Made by a program: the position numbers and the translations under genes. From Pseudomonas serboccidentalis (lineage in GTDB: Bacteria > Pseudomonadota > Gammaproteobacteria > Pseudomonadales > Pseudomonadaceae): 64,000 nucleotides of DNA. The notes beneath the pieces were generated by a model. It searched no databases. It was not told the DNA's origin and saw only the letters and a program-made list of their open reading frames with translations. Numbering within the stretch: position 1 is the first letter of the stretch; every line of letters begins with the position of its first letter. The stretch is from positions 2,123,951-2,187,950 of the forward strand of contig NZ_CP101655.1 of assembly GCF_028830055.1 (NCBI RefSeq), written 5' to 3'. Positions 33,518 through 42,936 of the stretch are shown one piece after another.

Positions 33518-33575
33518 GGACTTAAAATCCCCCGCTCGTAAGGGCGTGCCGGTTCGATTCCGGCTTCGGGCACCA
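33518..33575 (+). other. 3' fragment of a tRNA-Leu(TAA) gene, attachment scar
   Basis: The 58 bases from GGACTTAAAATCC (anticodon TAA) through CCCGCTCGTAAGGGCG, GTGCCGGTTCGATTCCGGC and TTCGGGCACCA agree with the 3' part of Pseudomonas tRNA-Leu(TAA) as I know it, and arms and T stem pair well. The acceptor 5' strand and D arm are missing. This is the 3' att repeat of an element inserted to the left. The intact tRNA-Leu expected at the far side is not in this window. Confidence 0.85.
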
Positions 33576-33583
33576 TCTAAAAT

Positions 33584-33625
33584 CAAGGGTTTGCTGGCGA
33601 AAGCTGATGCAAACCCTTGTTTGTT
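33584..33625 (+). terminator. Hairpin after the tRNA-Leu fragment
   Basis: CAAGGGTTTGC and GCAAACCCTTG form an 11-base perfect stem around a 14-base loop, followed by TTTGTTT. This is the natural terminator of the tRNA-Leu gene. The rest of the 415-base gap 33323-33737 holds nothing I can name. Confidence 0.7.
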
Positions 33626-33737
33626 TCTGGGTCGCAATTTTTGACAGTGGTCCGCAACTCACTTCGTTTTCAGGCGCAGTTTCCGGCGATTCTTGATCCC
33701 GATTTGTCTGATCGGGACCCTGGCAGGCTGTAGCTGG

Positions 33738-34199
33738 TCAGTGCACCACTGACGGTTGGGTAGCGATCGAGACGGTGAGGGTCACGACAATCAGCACGAC
33801 GAGTACCCAGAACAGCACCATGACTGTCAGCATGACGACCTTCAGGCTTTGATAAAGCCGACGCAGCCAATGACCTTCGGGTTTTGCTTGTGAGCGGGTT
33901 CTGAGTACGCCTTTCAAATAGAAACCGATGAGGGCAAGCAGTGCGCCATCAATGAATAGCGCGGGCAGGCCGGCTTCGGGGAAAATGCTGCCCCACCGAT
34001 AGAATGACGACCGGCTCAGGAACACCAGATAACACATGAGGCTGCCGTAGGGGATGGCTCTCCACCATTTACCGGCCAGCGCTCCGACCATCAGGCACAT
34101 AATCACCATGAACGGGTTGAAGAGAATATTGATCATCCACTCCAGTACGTTGGGAAAGTAGCCCGGGGAATGGATGCTGCGCCAGATGTGTTCCAACAT
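33738..34199 (-). CDS. Hypothetical inner-membrane protein
   Basis: A 153-residue protein with four hydrophobic segments (about residues 22-42, 50-64, 78-94 and 118-146: MINILFNPFMVIMCLMVGALAG, IPYGSLMCYLVFLS, FIDGALLALIGFYL, VVMLTVMVLFWVLVVLIVVTL). No enzymatic motif. It is the first core-looking gene to the right of the tRNA-Leu scar and stands alone. Family not recognised. Confidence 0.65.
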   Translation of the reverse strand: MLEHIWRSIHSPGYFPNVLEWMINILFNPFMVIMCLMVGALAGKWWRAIPYGSLMCYLVFLSRSSFYRWGSIFPEAGLPALFIDGALLALIGFYLKGVLRTRSQAKPEGHWLRRLYQSLKVVMLTVMVLFWVLVVLIVVTLTVSIATQPSVVH

Positions 34200-34585
34200 T
34201 GTTCAGGTTCCTGCCTTCTATGGAGTAAGGGGTGCTTCCGTGCCGCTGCAAGGTATCGGCGCATTGTCGGGTTACATAAGTCCTGTGGTGTAAATCAGGG
34301 GGGCGGTTATGTTTTTCATTCGGCGTGAAGCCGAACGGAGCACTCAAAACCGTTGGTCAGTTCTCAATGCAATCCGACTGGCAAGGGACTACGTTTGTGG
34401 TCTGGTCGATAACGTCGTGGGAGATATCAAGCAGTCATTGAAGCGATAATCCGAGTTAGACCCAGCGACGCCGATTTCAGGATGGATCTTGATCAAGGCG
34501 CGGTGCATCGCCCAGGCGATGGGTATCCAGACTTCCAGTCTGTAACGCAAAACCCGCCACCTTCAGCGTGTTAAGGAGAACACAG
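34200..34585. other. Gene-free stretch
   Basis: 386 bases between two divergent genes. I see no further gene, RNA gene or clear operator; a small hairpin TTCGGCGTGAAGCCGAA at about 34319-34335 is the only structure noticed. It presumably holds the promoters of both flanking genes. Confidence 0.4.
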
Positions 34586-35026
34586 ATGGCAATCAACCCA
34601 ACACTCTCGACATCAGATAAAACCGCTCTCGTCAAAGCCGAGGTGTACCGTTGGTACAATCTCTTCTTTCCGTGGTCGCGCGGCGTCTCTTCCCAATCGG
34701 AAGGCGCCATCAAGCCCTTGTACGATGCGCTGTCGAGCGAGTTCCGAGTGGTGCTCACCGACGGTCAGATCATGAGTCGGGCGGACTACTGGGAGCGACT
34801 TTGGGGTCTGTATGGCAAACGTGCCGGAAGCCCTGAATCGCACATCACCAATCTCTCGATCACACCGCTTCCTGGGGATTTCTTCCTGGCGGTATTCGAT
34901 CTCGTCAAAGATGGAATTACCAAAAAGAAAGTCGATTCGGCGCTGATGCGCGTCGACCAGAACTCTCCATCGGGAATTTCATGGATTTATGTCCATGAAA
35001 GCGAGCACGAGAGAGCGCTGGCATAA
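34586..35026 (+). CDS. NTF2/SnoaL-like hypothetical protein
   Basis: A 146-residue protein. LVKAEVYRWYNLFFPWSRG, IKPLYDALSSEFRVVLTDGQIMSRADYWERLWGLYG and FLAVFDLVKDGITKKKVDSALMRVD have the pattern of the NTF2-like/DUF4440 alpha+beta barrel, in which one helix is followed by a curved sheet. ATG 34586 has AAGGAG, so it is preferred to the upstream TTG. No signal peptide. A stand-alone cytoplasmic protein; these folds bind or convert small molecules, but which cannot be said. A terminator follows. Confidence 0.6.
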   Translation: MAINPTLSTSDKTALVKAEVYRWYNLFFPWSRGVSSQSEGAIKPLYDALSSEFRVVLTDGQIMSRADYWERLWGLYGKRAGSPESHITNLSITPLPGDFFLAVFDLVKDGITKKKVDSALMRVDQNSPSGISWIYVHESEHERALA

Positions 35027-35090
35027 GTCGCTCACTTCCCATCCTCACGGCTACAAGGCCCGGATGTTCGTAACGTTGAAGAAAAGACCA

Positions 35091-35115
35091 AGCCCAGCCT
35101 CGCGCTGGGCTTTTT
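35091..35115 (+). terminator. Rho-independent terminator
   Basis: AGCCCAGC and GCTGGGCT form an 8-base stem with a 5-base loop, followed by TTTT. It ends the NTF2-like gene. Confidence 0.85.
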
Positions 35116-35140
35116 CGCTTCTGCGGTCCAGACAGAACAT

Positions 35141-35168
35141 GAAAAGCCCGGACGTATCCGGGCTTTTC
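35141..35168 (-). terminator. Terminator of the small membrane-protein gene
   Basis: GAAAAGCCCGGA and TCCGGGCTTTTC form a 12-base perfect stem around CGTA; read leftward it ends in TTTTC and lies 12 bases after the stop of the minus-strand gene. Confidence 0.8.
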
Positions 35169-35179
35169 AGGGCAAACCT

Positions 35180-35341
35180 TCAGCGCGAATCGACGTCTTC
35201 TGCAGTCCGGGCGTTTGATCTTTCCTTGCGCCTGCGAAGCCAACTGAGGAACGCGTGTACCGGGTGCAGAAATGCCGCAATCACGCACAGCAGCATGATG
35301 ATGAAAATGGCAATCAGCGGGAGGCTTTCGTGCGAGAACAT
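35180..35341 (-). CDS. Small single-span membrane protein (53 aa)
   Basis: A 53-residue frame with AGGAG nine bases before its ATG. MFSHESLPLIAIFIIMLLCV continues IAAFLHPVHAF, one membrane helix, followed by a basic tail WLRRRKERSN. It has its own terminator. Function unknown; the layout (short periplasmic or N-terminal end, helix, basic cytoplasmic tail) is that of many small regulatory membrane proteins. Confidence 0.65.
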   Translation of the reverse strand: MFSHESLPLIAIFIIMLLCVIAAFLHPVHAFLSWLRRRKERSNARTAEDVDSR

Positions 35342-35608
35342 GGTGGGGTACTCCTGTAGTCACTATGTCGTAACCCGCAGGCTAGACGCATTGAGCCATG
35401 CTTGCGATGAACGTATGTTCATCTTTTGGCGTTTGAACTGTGCTACGGCGGGCTGGCCAAAATGATCGATTCAGGATGTGCGCAAGCAGGGTCTGCGCAG
35501 TCATCCGGGGATCTTTTTGCGATACAGGAGGATGGTGTAAATGCGGTAAATCGGAGACGTTCGGCGCAGGCCTTTGATCGAGGCCAACGCCGCGCGTGGA
35601 GTGCTTTA

Positions 35609-36115
35609 TCAGCCGCGCTTCGGCAGCTTCCAGTTCGGGCGAATGAAATGGCAGGTGTAGCCATTCGGGATCCGCTCCAGGTAGTCCTGGTGCTCAGGTT
35701 CCGCTTCCCAGAATGGCCCGGCCGGTGCGATTTCGGTGACCACACGGCCCGGCCACAGACCGGAAGCGTCGACATCGGCAGCGGTGTCTTCAGCGATGTC
35801 GCGTTGCTGCTCGTTGAGGTAATAGATTGCCGAACGATAGCTGGGGCCACGGTCATTACCTTGACGGTTGGGCGTGCTCGGGTCGTGGATCTGGAAGAAG
35901 AATTCGAGGATCTGCCGGTAGCTGATCACGGCCGGATCAAAGACGATCTCGATGGCTTCGGCGTGGTTGCCGTGATTGCGGTAGGTGGCATTCGGTACAT
36001 CACCGCCGCTGTAGCCGACTCGGGTGTGCCGCACGCCGGGATAGCGTCGCAGCAGGTCTTGCATGCCCCAGAAGCAGCCGCCGGCGAGAATGGCGGTTTC
36101 GGTTTGTCCGGTCAT
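35609..36115 (-). CDS. msrA: Peptide-methionine (S)-S-oxide reductase MsrA
   Basis: A 168-residue enzyme reducing methionine-S-sulfoxide in oxidised proteins. [19 protein letters not shown] holds the catalytic Cys in GCFWG (residues 11-15); [29 protein letters not shown] and [23 protein letters not shown] are family signatures. No clear C-terminal resolving Cys is present, so recycling may use thioredoxin directly. The start at 36115 has GAGGAAGC. It stands alone in this region. Short MsrA without MsrB fusion, normal for Pseudomonas. Confidence 0.95.
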   Translation of the reverse strand: MTGQTETAILAGGCFWGMQDLLRRYPGVRHTRVGYSGGDVPNATYRNHGNHAEAIEIVFDPAVISYRQILEFFFQIHDPSTPNRQGNDRGPSYRSAIYYLNEQQRDIAEDTAADVDASGLWPGRVVTEIAPAGPFWEAEPEHQDYLERIPNGYTCHFIRPNWKLPKRG

Positions 36116-36322
36116 GATCTGTGCTTCCTCTCGGTGACAGTGGGTATAGCCAGTGTTATGAGGGCGCGTCGGCCAATTCCAAGGCTGCCCAGACGATCCA
36201 GCGTCTCCAGACATAAAAGCCCCGGCGGTTTAGACCAGGGCTTCAAGGGGGCTGACTGGGAGTCCGGCTCAGTTCAGGCTCGGGTGACTGTAAAAAACGG
36301 TGTTGAACTGTCTGTGACGACT

Positions 36323-36607
36323 CTAGACAAACGCCTGCCCGTAAAAGCCCCGTGGCAGGCGCTGCGGCCCAGCCAGTGCGGTCAATCGTTCGATCCATTC
36401 CGAGCGCCAGTTCGAGGCACCGTGATCGGCTTTGGCATGGCGAGCGACGCGGCGTGCGGCGTTGCGCTGGGTCTTGCGCGCTTCTTTATAGGCTTCGGTG
36501 TTGCGGCAGCTGCGGCATTTGACGCGGTTGAGTTCCTGGCTCGAGGCAAGGTTGCTGCCCTTGTGACCACAAGCCAGATGTCCGTCTGTTTTGAAATGGA
36601 TAACCAT
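36323..36607 (-). CDS. Hypothetical zinc-ribbon-like protein
   Basis: A 94-residue basic protein. HLACGHKG near residue 9 and KCRSCRNTEAY near residue 30 give a C-x(n)-C-x2-C and His set that could bind zinc; the rest is Arg- and Ala-rich helix (RKTQRNAARRVARHAKADHGASNW). Start 36607 has AGGAGAGG. Possibly nucleic-acid binding; family not recognised. It is the first of three small minus-strand genes, likely separate units. Confidence 0.7.
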   Translation of the reverse strand: MVIHFKTDGHLACGHKGSNLASSQELNRVKCRSCRNTEAYKEARKTQRNAARRVARHAKADHGASNWRSEWIERLTALAGPQRLPRGFYGQAFV

Positions 36608-36712
36608 GAACCCTCTCCTGGGTGACGTGTACAGGTTATGACCTCCCACGACCCGGGGCGTTCGGTGCATCGGCCAGGTGGTACGCCGGCTGACTGTCGT
36701 TTATCGCTGCAA

Positions 36713-36943
36713 TCATCTGAAACGAGGCAGTGGCCGTTCGACCGGTTGCAGCGCAGACAGGGTGCTGCGGATCAGCGGCGTGTCTTTTTCGATGTCGTTC
36801 AGGCGATCACGGATGCGCAGGGCGGTCGGGTGCCCGCCTTGGTGATCGACCCAGTCGGCGATCTCCTTGCAGGCCGCAGCAAGGCGCGCCTGACGGGAGT
36901 CGAGCAGGGTGAGGAGGGTGGTGATGGACTCTTTTTCGGACAT
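36713..36943 (-). CDS. Hypothetical conserved protein
   Basis: A 76-residue helical protein (MSEKESITTLLTLLDSRQAR, CKEIADWVDHQGGHPTALRIRDRLNDIEKDTPLIRSTLSAL). ATG 36943 follows GGAGGTG. No motif or membrane segment; it looks like a small helix-rich Pseudomonas core protein. No function can be inferred from its neighbours. Confidence 0.65.
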   Translation of the reverse strand: MSEKESITTLLTLLDSRQARLAAACKEIADWVDHQGGHPTALRIRDRLNDIEKDTPLIRSTLSALQPVERPLPRFR

Positions 36944-37064
36944 GGAACACCTCCGTTCAGACAAACCGTTGAGAGGCAGCAAGAAGCCCGCGGGCTGCGA
37001 GCACTGCGCCGTTGGGGCGCTGGTCCGTCAGCTGAATTGAGTATAGACCCGGCCTGCCCTTGTA

Positions 37065-37295
37065 TCAGCCGCTGGACTGGCGTGCCGGCAGTGGCGTGCT
37101 GGCGGCATTGAGCCGGCGACATTCGCGTCGGGCCTCTTCCTCAAGGTCGTAGCCATCACCGATGAAGCCACCAGTGCGGGTGTCGTTGATTCGATACCAA
37201 CTGCTGGCCTCGGCGGGTTCCTGCAGGCTTTCTCCGGCGCGGCGACCGTGAATGATGATCTTGTTGCAGCGCTTCACGACAAAAATGTCTTCCAT
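37065..37295 (-). CDS. Hypothetical conserved protein
   Basis: A 76-residue small protein: FVVKRCNKIIIHGRRAGESL, then SSWYRINDTRTGGFIGDGYDLEEEARRECRRLNA. Conserved Trp and Gly suggest a small beta-sheet with a helix at the end. Not a recognised family. It is followed, on the same strand, by no close partner; the ABC-F gene ends 71 bases to its right. Confidence 0.6.
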   Translation of the reverse strand: MEDIFVVKRCNKIIIHGRRAGESLQEPAEASSWYRINDTRTGGFIGDGYDLEEEARRECRRLNAASTPLPARQSSG

Positions 37296-37365
37296 GGCGT
37301 CACCACAGCGAATAGGTGTCAGATCAACTATAGAAGCCTTGGCCAATCGTGCAAAAAATAGACAG

Positions 37366-38991
37366 TCAGTTCGTCGGTTGCAACCGCCAATCCCCATGAT
37401 GCCAATCCAGGCGATGCGTCGGTTTCAAGGCCTGCAGAAAGTCCGGGTCGTGGGAAACCGCGACAATCGCCCCGGGAAACGTCTGCAATGCCTGTTCGAA
37501 AGCCTGTACCGAAGCCAGGTCCAGATGATTGCTCGGCTCATCAAGCAGCAACAATTGCGCGGGCGTCTGGCGCCACAACGCCACCGCCAGCGCTGCTTTC
37601 AAGCGTTCGCCGCCGCTCAGTGATGCGCTCGGTCGGGTGACCCGTTGCGCGTCCAGTTGCAGGTGCGCCAGATGGCTGCGCAATTCGCTTTCACTCAACG
37701 GACTCTGTAGCGCAATCAGTTGGTCGATGACGCTGAGGTGGTCGTCCAGCAATTTTAGCTGCTGGTCCAGATAGGCCACCGGAACATGGGTGGTGCATTC
37801 GCCGCTGACGGGGCGCAGTTCGCCGGCGAGCAGTTGGAGCAAGGTCGATTTGCCGCAGCCATTGGGACCATTGACCGCAACGCGCACGGGGCCGCTCAGC
37901 GTCAGATTGAACGCCTGTGTGCGCAGCCATGGCAGGCGCACGTCAATCAAGGTGCAGACATTGCGCGACGTGGGCACTGCGCTGCCGGGCAGGTTCATCA
38001 TCACTGCATCGTCCGGGAGCACCTTGGCGTAGGCGTCACGCACCCGTGCGTCGAGTTCCGACTTGCGCTGCTGATGACCATGACGCACATGCCCCATGAT
38101 CTGCCGTGCGGCGCCTTTGAGGCTGGCGCGTTCGAAGCCCGAGACATTGGCGGTTTTCGCGTTGCGCAAGGAGCGGGCGGCATGGCGCTGAATGGTGTCG
38201 TGCTCGCTTTTCAGGCGCTGCTGTTCACGGCGGCGTTCGGTTCGGCTTTGATCGAGCGTCGCTTGCGCCGCCGCCTGATGGATCTGCCGCTGCTGCTGAT
38301 ACGTGGAAAAGTTGCCACCGAACACCGTGGCGCCCGATGGCGTCAGTTCGACGATACGCTGCATGCGCTCAAGCAATTGCCGGTCATGGCTGACGACGAT
38401 CAATCCGCCGCGCCAGCGTTGCAGCTCACTCATCAGCCAGCGCCGGCCGGCGGCGTCCAGATGATTGGTCGGCTCATCCAGCACCAGCAGGCGCGCCGGA
38501 CTCAGGAAGGCGCCGATCAGCGCCAGTCGGGCTTGTTGGCCACCGCTCAGCGACTGAGTCAAATCCGAGGGGACAATGTCCGGCAGGCCGGCGTCATTCA
38601 GCCATTGGCGCAGACGTTCGGGCAGATCCCAGCGTTCGCCAAGGGTGTCGAAATCTTCCTCCGATGCCTCGCCCCGCTGCAGGCGTTGCAGTGCGCGAAG
38701 GGCGGCAGCGGTGCCGGTGGCGTCGGCCACGGTCTGCCCCGGTTCGACGATGAAGGTTTGCGCCACATAGGCCACGGTGACCGCACAAGTGACGCTGCCG
38801 GCAGTGGGTTGCAAGCGCCCGGCAATCAGCCGGGCCAGCACACTTTTACCGACGCCATTGCGCCCGACGATCGCGGTGTGCAGGTGATCGAATTGCAGAT
38901 TCAGGTCGTTGAAAATCGTCTCGCCATTGGCGAACCGAAAAGCTGTTTGATTCAGGGAGACGAGGGCAGGCGTACGCGAGACGTGAGTCAT
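37366..38991 (-). CDS. ABC-F family ATP-binding protein
   Basis: A 541-residue protein with two ATPase domains and no membrane part, so it acts on ribosomes, not in transport. Domain 1: VGRNGVGKSVLARLIAG, LSGGQQARLALIGAF, LLVLDEPTNHLD. Domain 2: VNGPNGCGKSTLLQLLAG, LSGGERLKAALAVAL, LLLLDEPSNHLD. The linker between them (about residues 230-310) is rich in Arg, Gln and Lys, as is usual in this family. Close to YheS/Uup-like or antibiotic-resistance members; which is not decidable. ATG 38991 has GGAGGT just upstream. Confidence 0.9.
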   Translation of the reverse strand: MTHVSRTPALVSLNQTAFRFANGETIFNDLNLQFDHLHTAIVGRNGVGKSVLARLIAGRLQPTAGSVTCAVTVAYVAQTFIVEPGQTVADATGTAAALRALQRLQRGEASEEDFDTLGERWDLPERLRQWLNDAGLPDIVPSDLTQSLSGGQQARLALIGAFLSPARLLVLDEPTNHLDAAGRRWLMSELQRWRGGLIVVSHDRQLLERMQRIVELTPSGATVFGGNFSTYQQQRQIHQAAAQATLDQSRTERRREQQRLKSEHDTIQRHAARSLRNAKTANVSGFERASLKGAARQIMGHVRHGHQQRKSELDARVRDAYAKVLPDDAVMMNLPGSAVPTSRNVCTLIDVRLPWLRTQAFNLTLSGPVRVAVNGPNGCGKSTLLQLLAGELRPVSGECTTHVPVAYLDQQLKLLDDHLSVIDQLIALQSPLSESELRSHLAHLQLDAQRVTRPSASLSGGERLKAALAVALWRQTPAQLLLLDEPSNHLDLASVQAFEQALQTFPGAIVAVSHDPDFLQALKPTHRLDWHHGDWRLQPTN

Positions 38992-39137
38992 CGGCACCTC
39001 CGAAAAATGTCGTGAGCAGTGACAGGCGCGATTCAGCGCGTGCCGCGATTACATTTTCAGAAGGCTGGATTGTTCACTGTCTGCGGTTGTCCTGAAGAGG
39101 GGAAAGGTGGCTAGCCTAGATCAGCTGTCCGCCTCGA

Positions 39138-40166
39138 TCAAGGCGTCTTCATCATTTGCTCCAGAAACATCGCCAGCGCCACCTCCTCGGAACGCAGGCC
39201 CTTGCGCACTCGCGGGCGTGGCAGTTCGGCCAGCGCACCCAGCATGAAACGCTCGACCACTGCCGGATGGATGTAGCACTTGCGGCACACCGCCGGAGTG
39301 TTGCCCAGCTGTTTGGCCACGTTCTTGACCATGTCGACCACATGCCGTTTGGCCTCGGCTTCCGATTCCCATTGCAGCTCGCGCAACACCGCCAGGGCCA
39401 GCGCGCTGCCGGCCCAGGTGCGGTAATCCTTGGCGGTGAAGTCGGCGCCGGTGAGGGTTTGCAGGTAGGCGTTGACGTCGTGCGAGCTGATGGTGTGTCG
39501 CTCGCCTTTTTCGTCCAGGTACTGGAACAGATTCTGCCCGGGAATCTCCAGGCAACGCTTGATGATTCGCGCCAGGCGCCGGTCCTTGACGGTGATCTGA
39601 TGCTCGATGCCGCTCTTGCCGCGGAACTGGAACAGGATCGCGCTGCCGTTGACCTCGACATGCCGGCTGCGCAGGGTGGTCAGGCCGTAGGAGCGGTTGT
39701 CCCGCGCGTACTGACTGTTGCCGACGCGGATCAGCGTGGCGTCGAGCAGCGTGATGACAGTGGCCATGACCTTGTCGCGGCTGAAGCCCGGTGCGGCCAG
39801 CAGGGTTTCGAGCTGTTTGCGCAACTTTGGCAGCGCCAGGCCGAATTCCCGCAGGCGCGAGTATTTATCGGCGTCGCGCACCTCCCGCCAGCGCGGGTGA
39901 TATCGATACTGCTTGCGGCCCCGGGCATCGCGGCCGGTGGCTTGCAAATGGCCGCGCGGGTCGGCGCAGATCCACACGTCGGTGTAGGCCGGTGGCACCG
40001 CCAATGAGTTGATCCGCTTGATCTCGTCGGGCTCGGTGATGCGCTGGCCGGCCGGATCGAAATAGGCGAATTTACCGCGCAGTTTTTTGCGGGTGAGGCC
40101 GGGTTGGGTGTCATCGACGTAATGCAGATCGGGTGGGAGCACGTCGGCTGGCGCAGTGTCGGGCAT
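39138..40166 (-). CDS. DNA topoisomerase IB
   Basis: A 342-residue poxvirus-type topoisomerase. LHYVDDTQPGLTRKKLRGKFAYFD at the start, AVPPAYTDVWICADPRGHLQATGRDARGRKQYRYHPRWRE, then RVGNSQYARDNRSYGLTTLRSRHV and FRGKSG.EH; the catalytic Tyr is in CRKCYIHPAVVERF (about residue 304). It relaxes supercoils through a 3'-phosphotyrosine link. Length is typical. It runs alone between the ABC-F gene and modC, in the same direction. Confidence 0.95.
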   Translation of the reverse strand: MPDTAPADVLPPDLHYVDDTQPGLTRKKLRGKFAYFDPAGQRITEPDEIKRINSLAVPPAYTDVWICADPRGHLQATGRDARGRKQYRYHPRWREVRDADKYSRLREFGLALPKLRKQLETLLAAPGFSRDKVMATVITLLDATLIRVGNSQYARDNRSYGLTTLRSRHVEVNGSAILFQFRGKSGIEHQITVKDRRLARIIKRCLEIPGQNLFQYLDEKGERHTISSHDVNAYLQTLTGADFTAKDYRTWAGSALALAVLRELQWESEAEAKRHVVDMVKNVAKQLGNTPAVCRKCYIHPAVVERFMLGALAELPRPRVRKGLRSEEVALAMFLEQMMKTP

Positions 40167-40239
40167 GGCGGAGGTCCTTGGCGGTCATTCGCTTTGTTAC
40201 AGCGATTGACCGCGCGCCGTTGCCGTCGTGCCAACGGAT

Positions 40240-41319
40240 TCAGGCCAGGACTGCGACGGCCTTGATCTGCGCCCACAAATGCTGGCCCGGGTGGATACCG
40301 AGCTGATCCCGGGAGAAACGTGTGATCCGCGCCAACAGCGGCGTGCCACCGGCGTCCAGTCGAATCAGCACATGCGCGGTGTTGTCCGCCGGCTGCTCGC
40401 TGACCACGGTGACCGGCAACCGATTGAGGATGCTGCTGGCCTCGCTGTTGTGCTGACTCAGGCTGATGTCCCGGGCGTGCACCTTGGCGCGCAGGGTCTG
40501 GCCGACGACCATCGGCGCGTGCGTCACGCGCAGGTTCATTTCAGTGGCCGGCAGTTGCAGGCTGAGCAACTGATAATCGGCGTCGTAGGCACTGACCTGG
40601 CCTTCGATGATCACCCCGGCGTCGTCGCCCATCGCCATTGGCAGGTCAAGGCGCGCGAGGGTTTCGCCAATCGGGCCGCTGGCCAAGGCCTTGCCGTCGC
40701 TGAGCAACACCAGATGATCGGCCAGCCGAGCGACTTCATCCTGAGCGTGGCTGACATACAGCACTGGAATGTCCAGCTCATCGTGCAGTCGCTGCAGGTA
40801 CGGCAGGATTTCGTTTTTGCGCTGGCTGTCGAGGGCGGCCAATGGCTCATCCATCAGCAGCAGCCTGGGGCTGGTCAACAGTGCCCGGGCGATTCCGACT
40901 CGCTGGCGTTCGCCGCCGGACAGATGCTGCGGATGACGCTCCAGCAAATGGCCGATCCCCAGCAGTTCGGTGGCTTGCGCCATGTCGACCCGACGCTGGG
41001 CCTTGGCGATGCGTTTGAGGCCGAACTGCAGGTTGGCCAGCACCGACAGGTGCGCAAACAGGCTGGCCTCCTGGAACACATAACCCAGCGCACGTTTGTG
41101 CGGCGGGACAAAAATCCGTCGTTCGCTGTCCTGCCAGACTTCGTCGTTGACCCGGATAAAACCCTGCTGGGCGCGTTCAAGGCCGGCGATGCAACGCAAA
41201 CAGGTGGTTTTGCCCGAGCCGGAATGACCATACAGCGCGGTCACGCCACGCCCCGGCAAGTGCAAGTCGACATCCAGGCTGAACCCCGGATAAGTGATGT
41301 TCATACGTGCATCAATCAT
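40240..41319 (-). CDS. modC: Molybdate ABC transporter ATP-binding protein ModC
   Basis: A 359-residue ATPase with Walker [20 protein letters not shown] (about 29-47), signature [16 protein letters not shown], Walker [13 protein letters not shown], and a C-terminal TOBE/MOP-like domain (about 290-355, [25 protein letters not shown]) that binds oxyanions. It powers molybdate uptake through ModB. It starts 3 bases after modB, same strand; modA-modB-modC is the usual order of this operon. Confidence 0.95.
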   Translation of the reverse strand: MIDARMNITYPGFSLDVDLHLPGRGVTALYGHSGSGKTTCLRCIAGLERAQQGFIRVNDEVWQDSERRIFVPPHKRALGYVFQEASLFAHLSVLANLQFGLKRIAKAQRRVDMAQATELLGIGHLLERHPQHLSGGERQRVGIARALLTSPRLLLMDEPLAALDSQRKNEILPYLQRLHDELDIPVLYVSHAQDEVARLADHLVLLSDGKALASGPIGETLARLDLPMAMGDDAGVIIEGQVSAYDADYQLLSLQLPATEMNLRVTHAPMVVGQTLRAKVHARDISLSQHNSEASSILNRLPVTVVSEQPADNTAHVLIRLDAGGTPLLARITRFSRDQLGIHPGQHLWAQIKAVAVLA

Positions 41320-41322
41320 TGA

Positions 41323-42003
41323 TCAGCTCCAGCCCGCGCGAGTCTTGCGGCTGGAGTACAGCACCAGCAACACCAGAAACGAAAACACCAGCATGGCCCC
41401 GGCCAGCCAGTGGGCCTGGGCGTATTCCATGGCCTCGACATGGTCGTAGATCTGCACCGAGACCACCCGGGTCTTGTCGGGAATATTGCCGCCGATCATC
41501 AGCACCACACCGAATTCGCCGACGGTGTGCGCGAAACCGAGGATCGCCGCTGTGACAAAACCGGGGCGCGCCAGCGGCAGTATCACGCTGAAAAAAGTGT
41601 CCCACGGATTGGCGCGCAAGGTTGCGGCTACTTCCAGCGGGCGGGTGCCGATCGCGGAGAACGCGTTTTGCAACGGTTGCACCACAAACGGCATGGAATA
41701 GATCACCGAGCCGATCACCAGCCCGGTGAAGCTGAACGTCAGGGTGCCCAGGCCCAGCCACTGGGTGAACTGCCCGAGAACGCCATTGGGCCCCATCATC
41801 AGCAGCAGATAGAAACCGATCACGGTCGGTGGCAGCACCAGGGGCAGGGCGACGATTGCCCCGATCGGCCCGCGCAGCCACGAACGGCTGCGCGACAGCC
41901 ACAAGGCAATCGGCGTGCCGACGACCAGCAAGATGGCGGTGGTCAGGGACGCCAGTTTCAGGGTCAGCCAGATCGCCGCGAAGTCGGCACTTGAGAGCGA
42001 CAT
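41323..42003 (-). CDS. modB: Molybdate ABC transporter permease ModB
   Basis: A 226-residue inner-membrane permease with about five helices. The EAA loop ([29 protein letters not shown]) that docks ModC and the start [30 protein letters not shown] are typical. Length matches ModB. The modA stop ends one base before its start. It forms the channel for molybdate received from ModA. Confidence 0.95.
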   Translation of the reverse strand: MSLSSADFAAIWLTLKLASLTTAILLVVGTPIALWLSRSRSWLRGPIGAIVALPLVLPPTVIGFYLLLMMGPNGVLGQFTQWLGLGTLTFSFTGLVIGSVIYSMPFVVQPLQNAFSAIGTRPLEVAATLRANPWDTFFSVILPLARPGFVTAAILGFAHTVGEFGVVLMIGGNIPDKTRVVSVQIYDHVEAMEYAQAHWLAGAMLVFSFLVLLVLYSSRKTRAGWS

Positions 42004-42783
<780 letters not shown>

Positions 42784-42843
42784 TTATTGGCGAGTGCAGA
42801 AGGCAGTTATTGCTGGAAGTGGACTGCCCGATACGAGAGTTAA

Positions 42844-42867
42844 CGCTATATAGCGAAATATATAGCG
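42844..42867. promoter_or_regulatory. ModE-binding site upstream of modA
   Basis: CGCTATATA-GCGAAA-TATATAGCG is a perfect 9-base palindrome with a 6-base spacer, matching the ModE consensus CGCTATATA-N6-TATATAACG or similar. It lies 73 bases before modA. With molybdate, ModE would bind it and shut off the modABC operon. No modE gene is in the window. Confidence 0.85.
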
Positions 42868-42936
42868 AAATGCCGCTAAACAGGAAGTGCTGACGAAGAC
42901 AGGGTGAGGCTGTGCCATGCCTCGCCCTGTGGCAGA

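Noticed and set aside
34480..34500. Anr/FNR box (TTGATC..)
   Set aside because: The sequence TTGATCAA lacks the four-base spacer of TTGAT-N4-ATCAA.
37786..39015. 409-residue plus-strand frame over the ABC-F gene
   Set aside because: Antisense shadow; the opposite strand contains both Walker A/B pairs and signatures.
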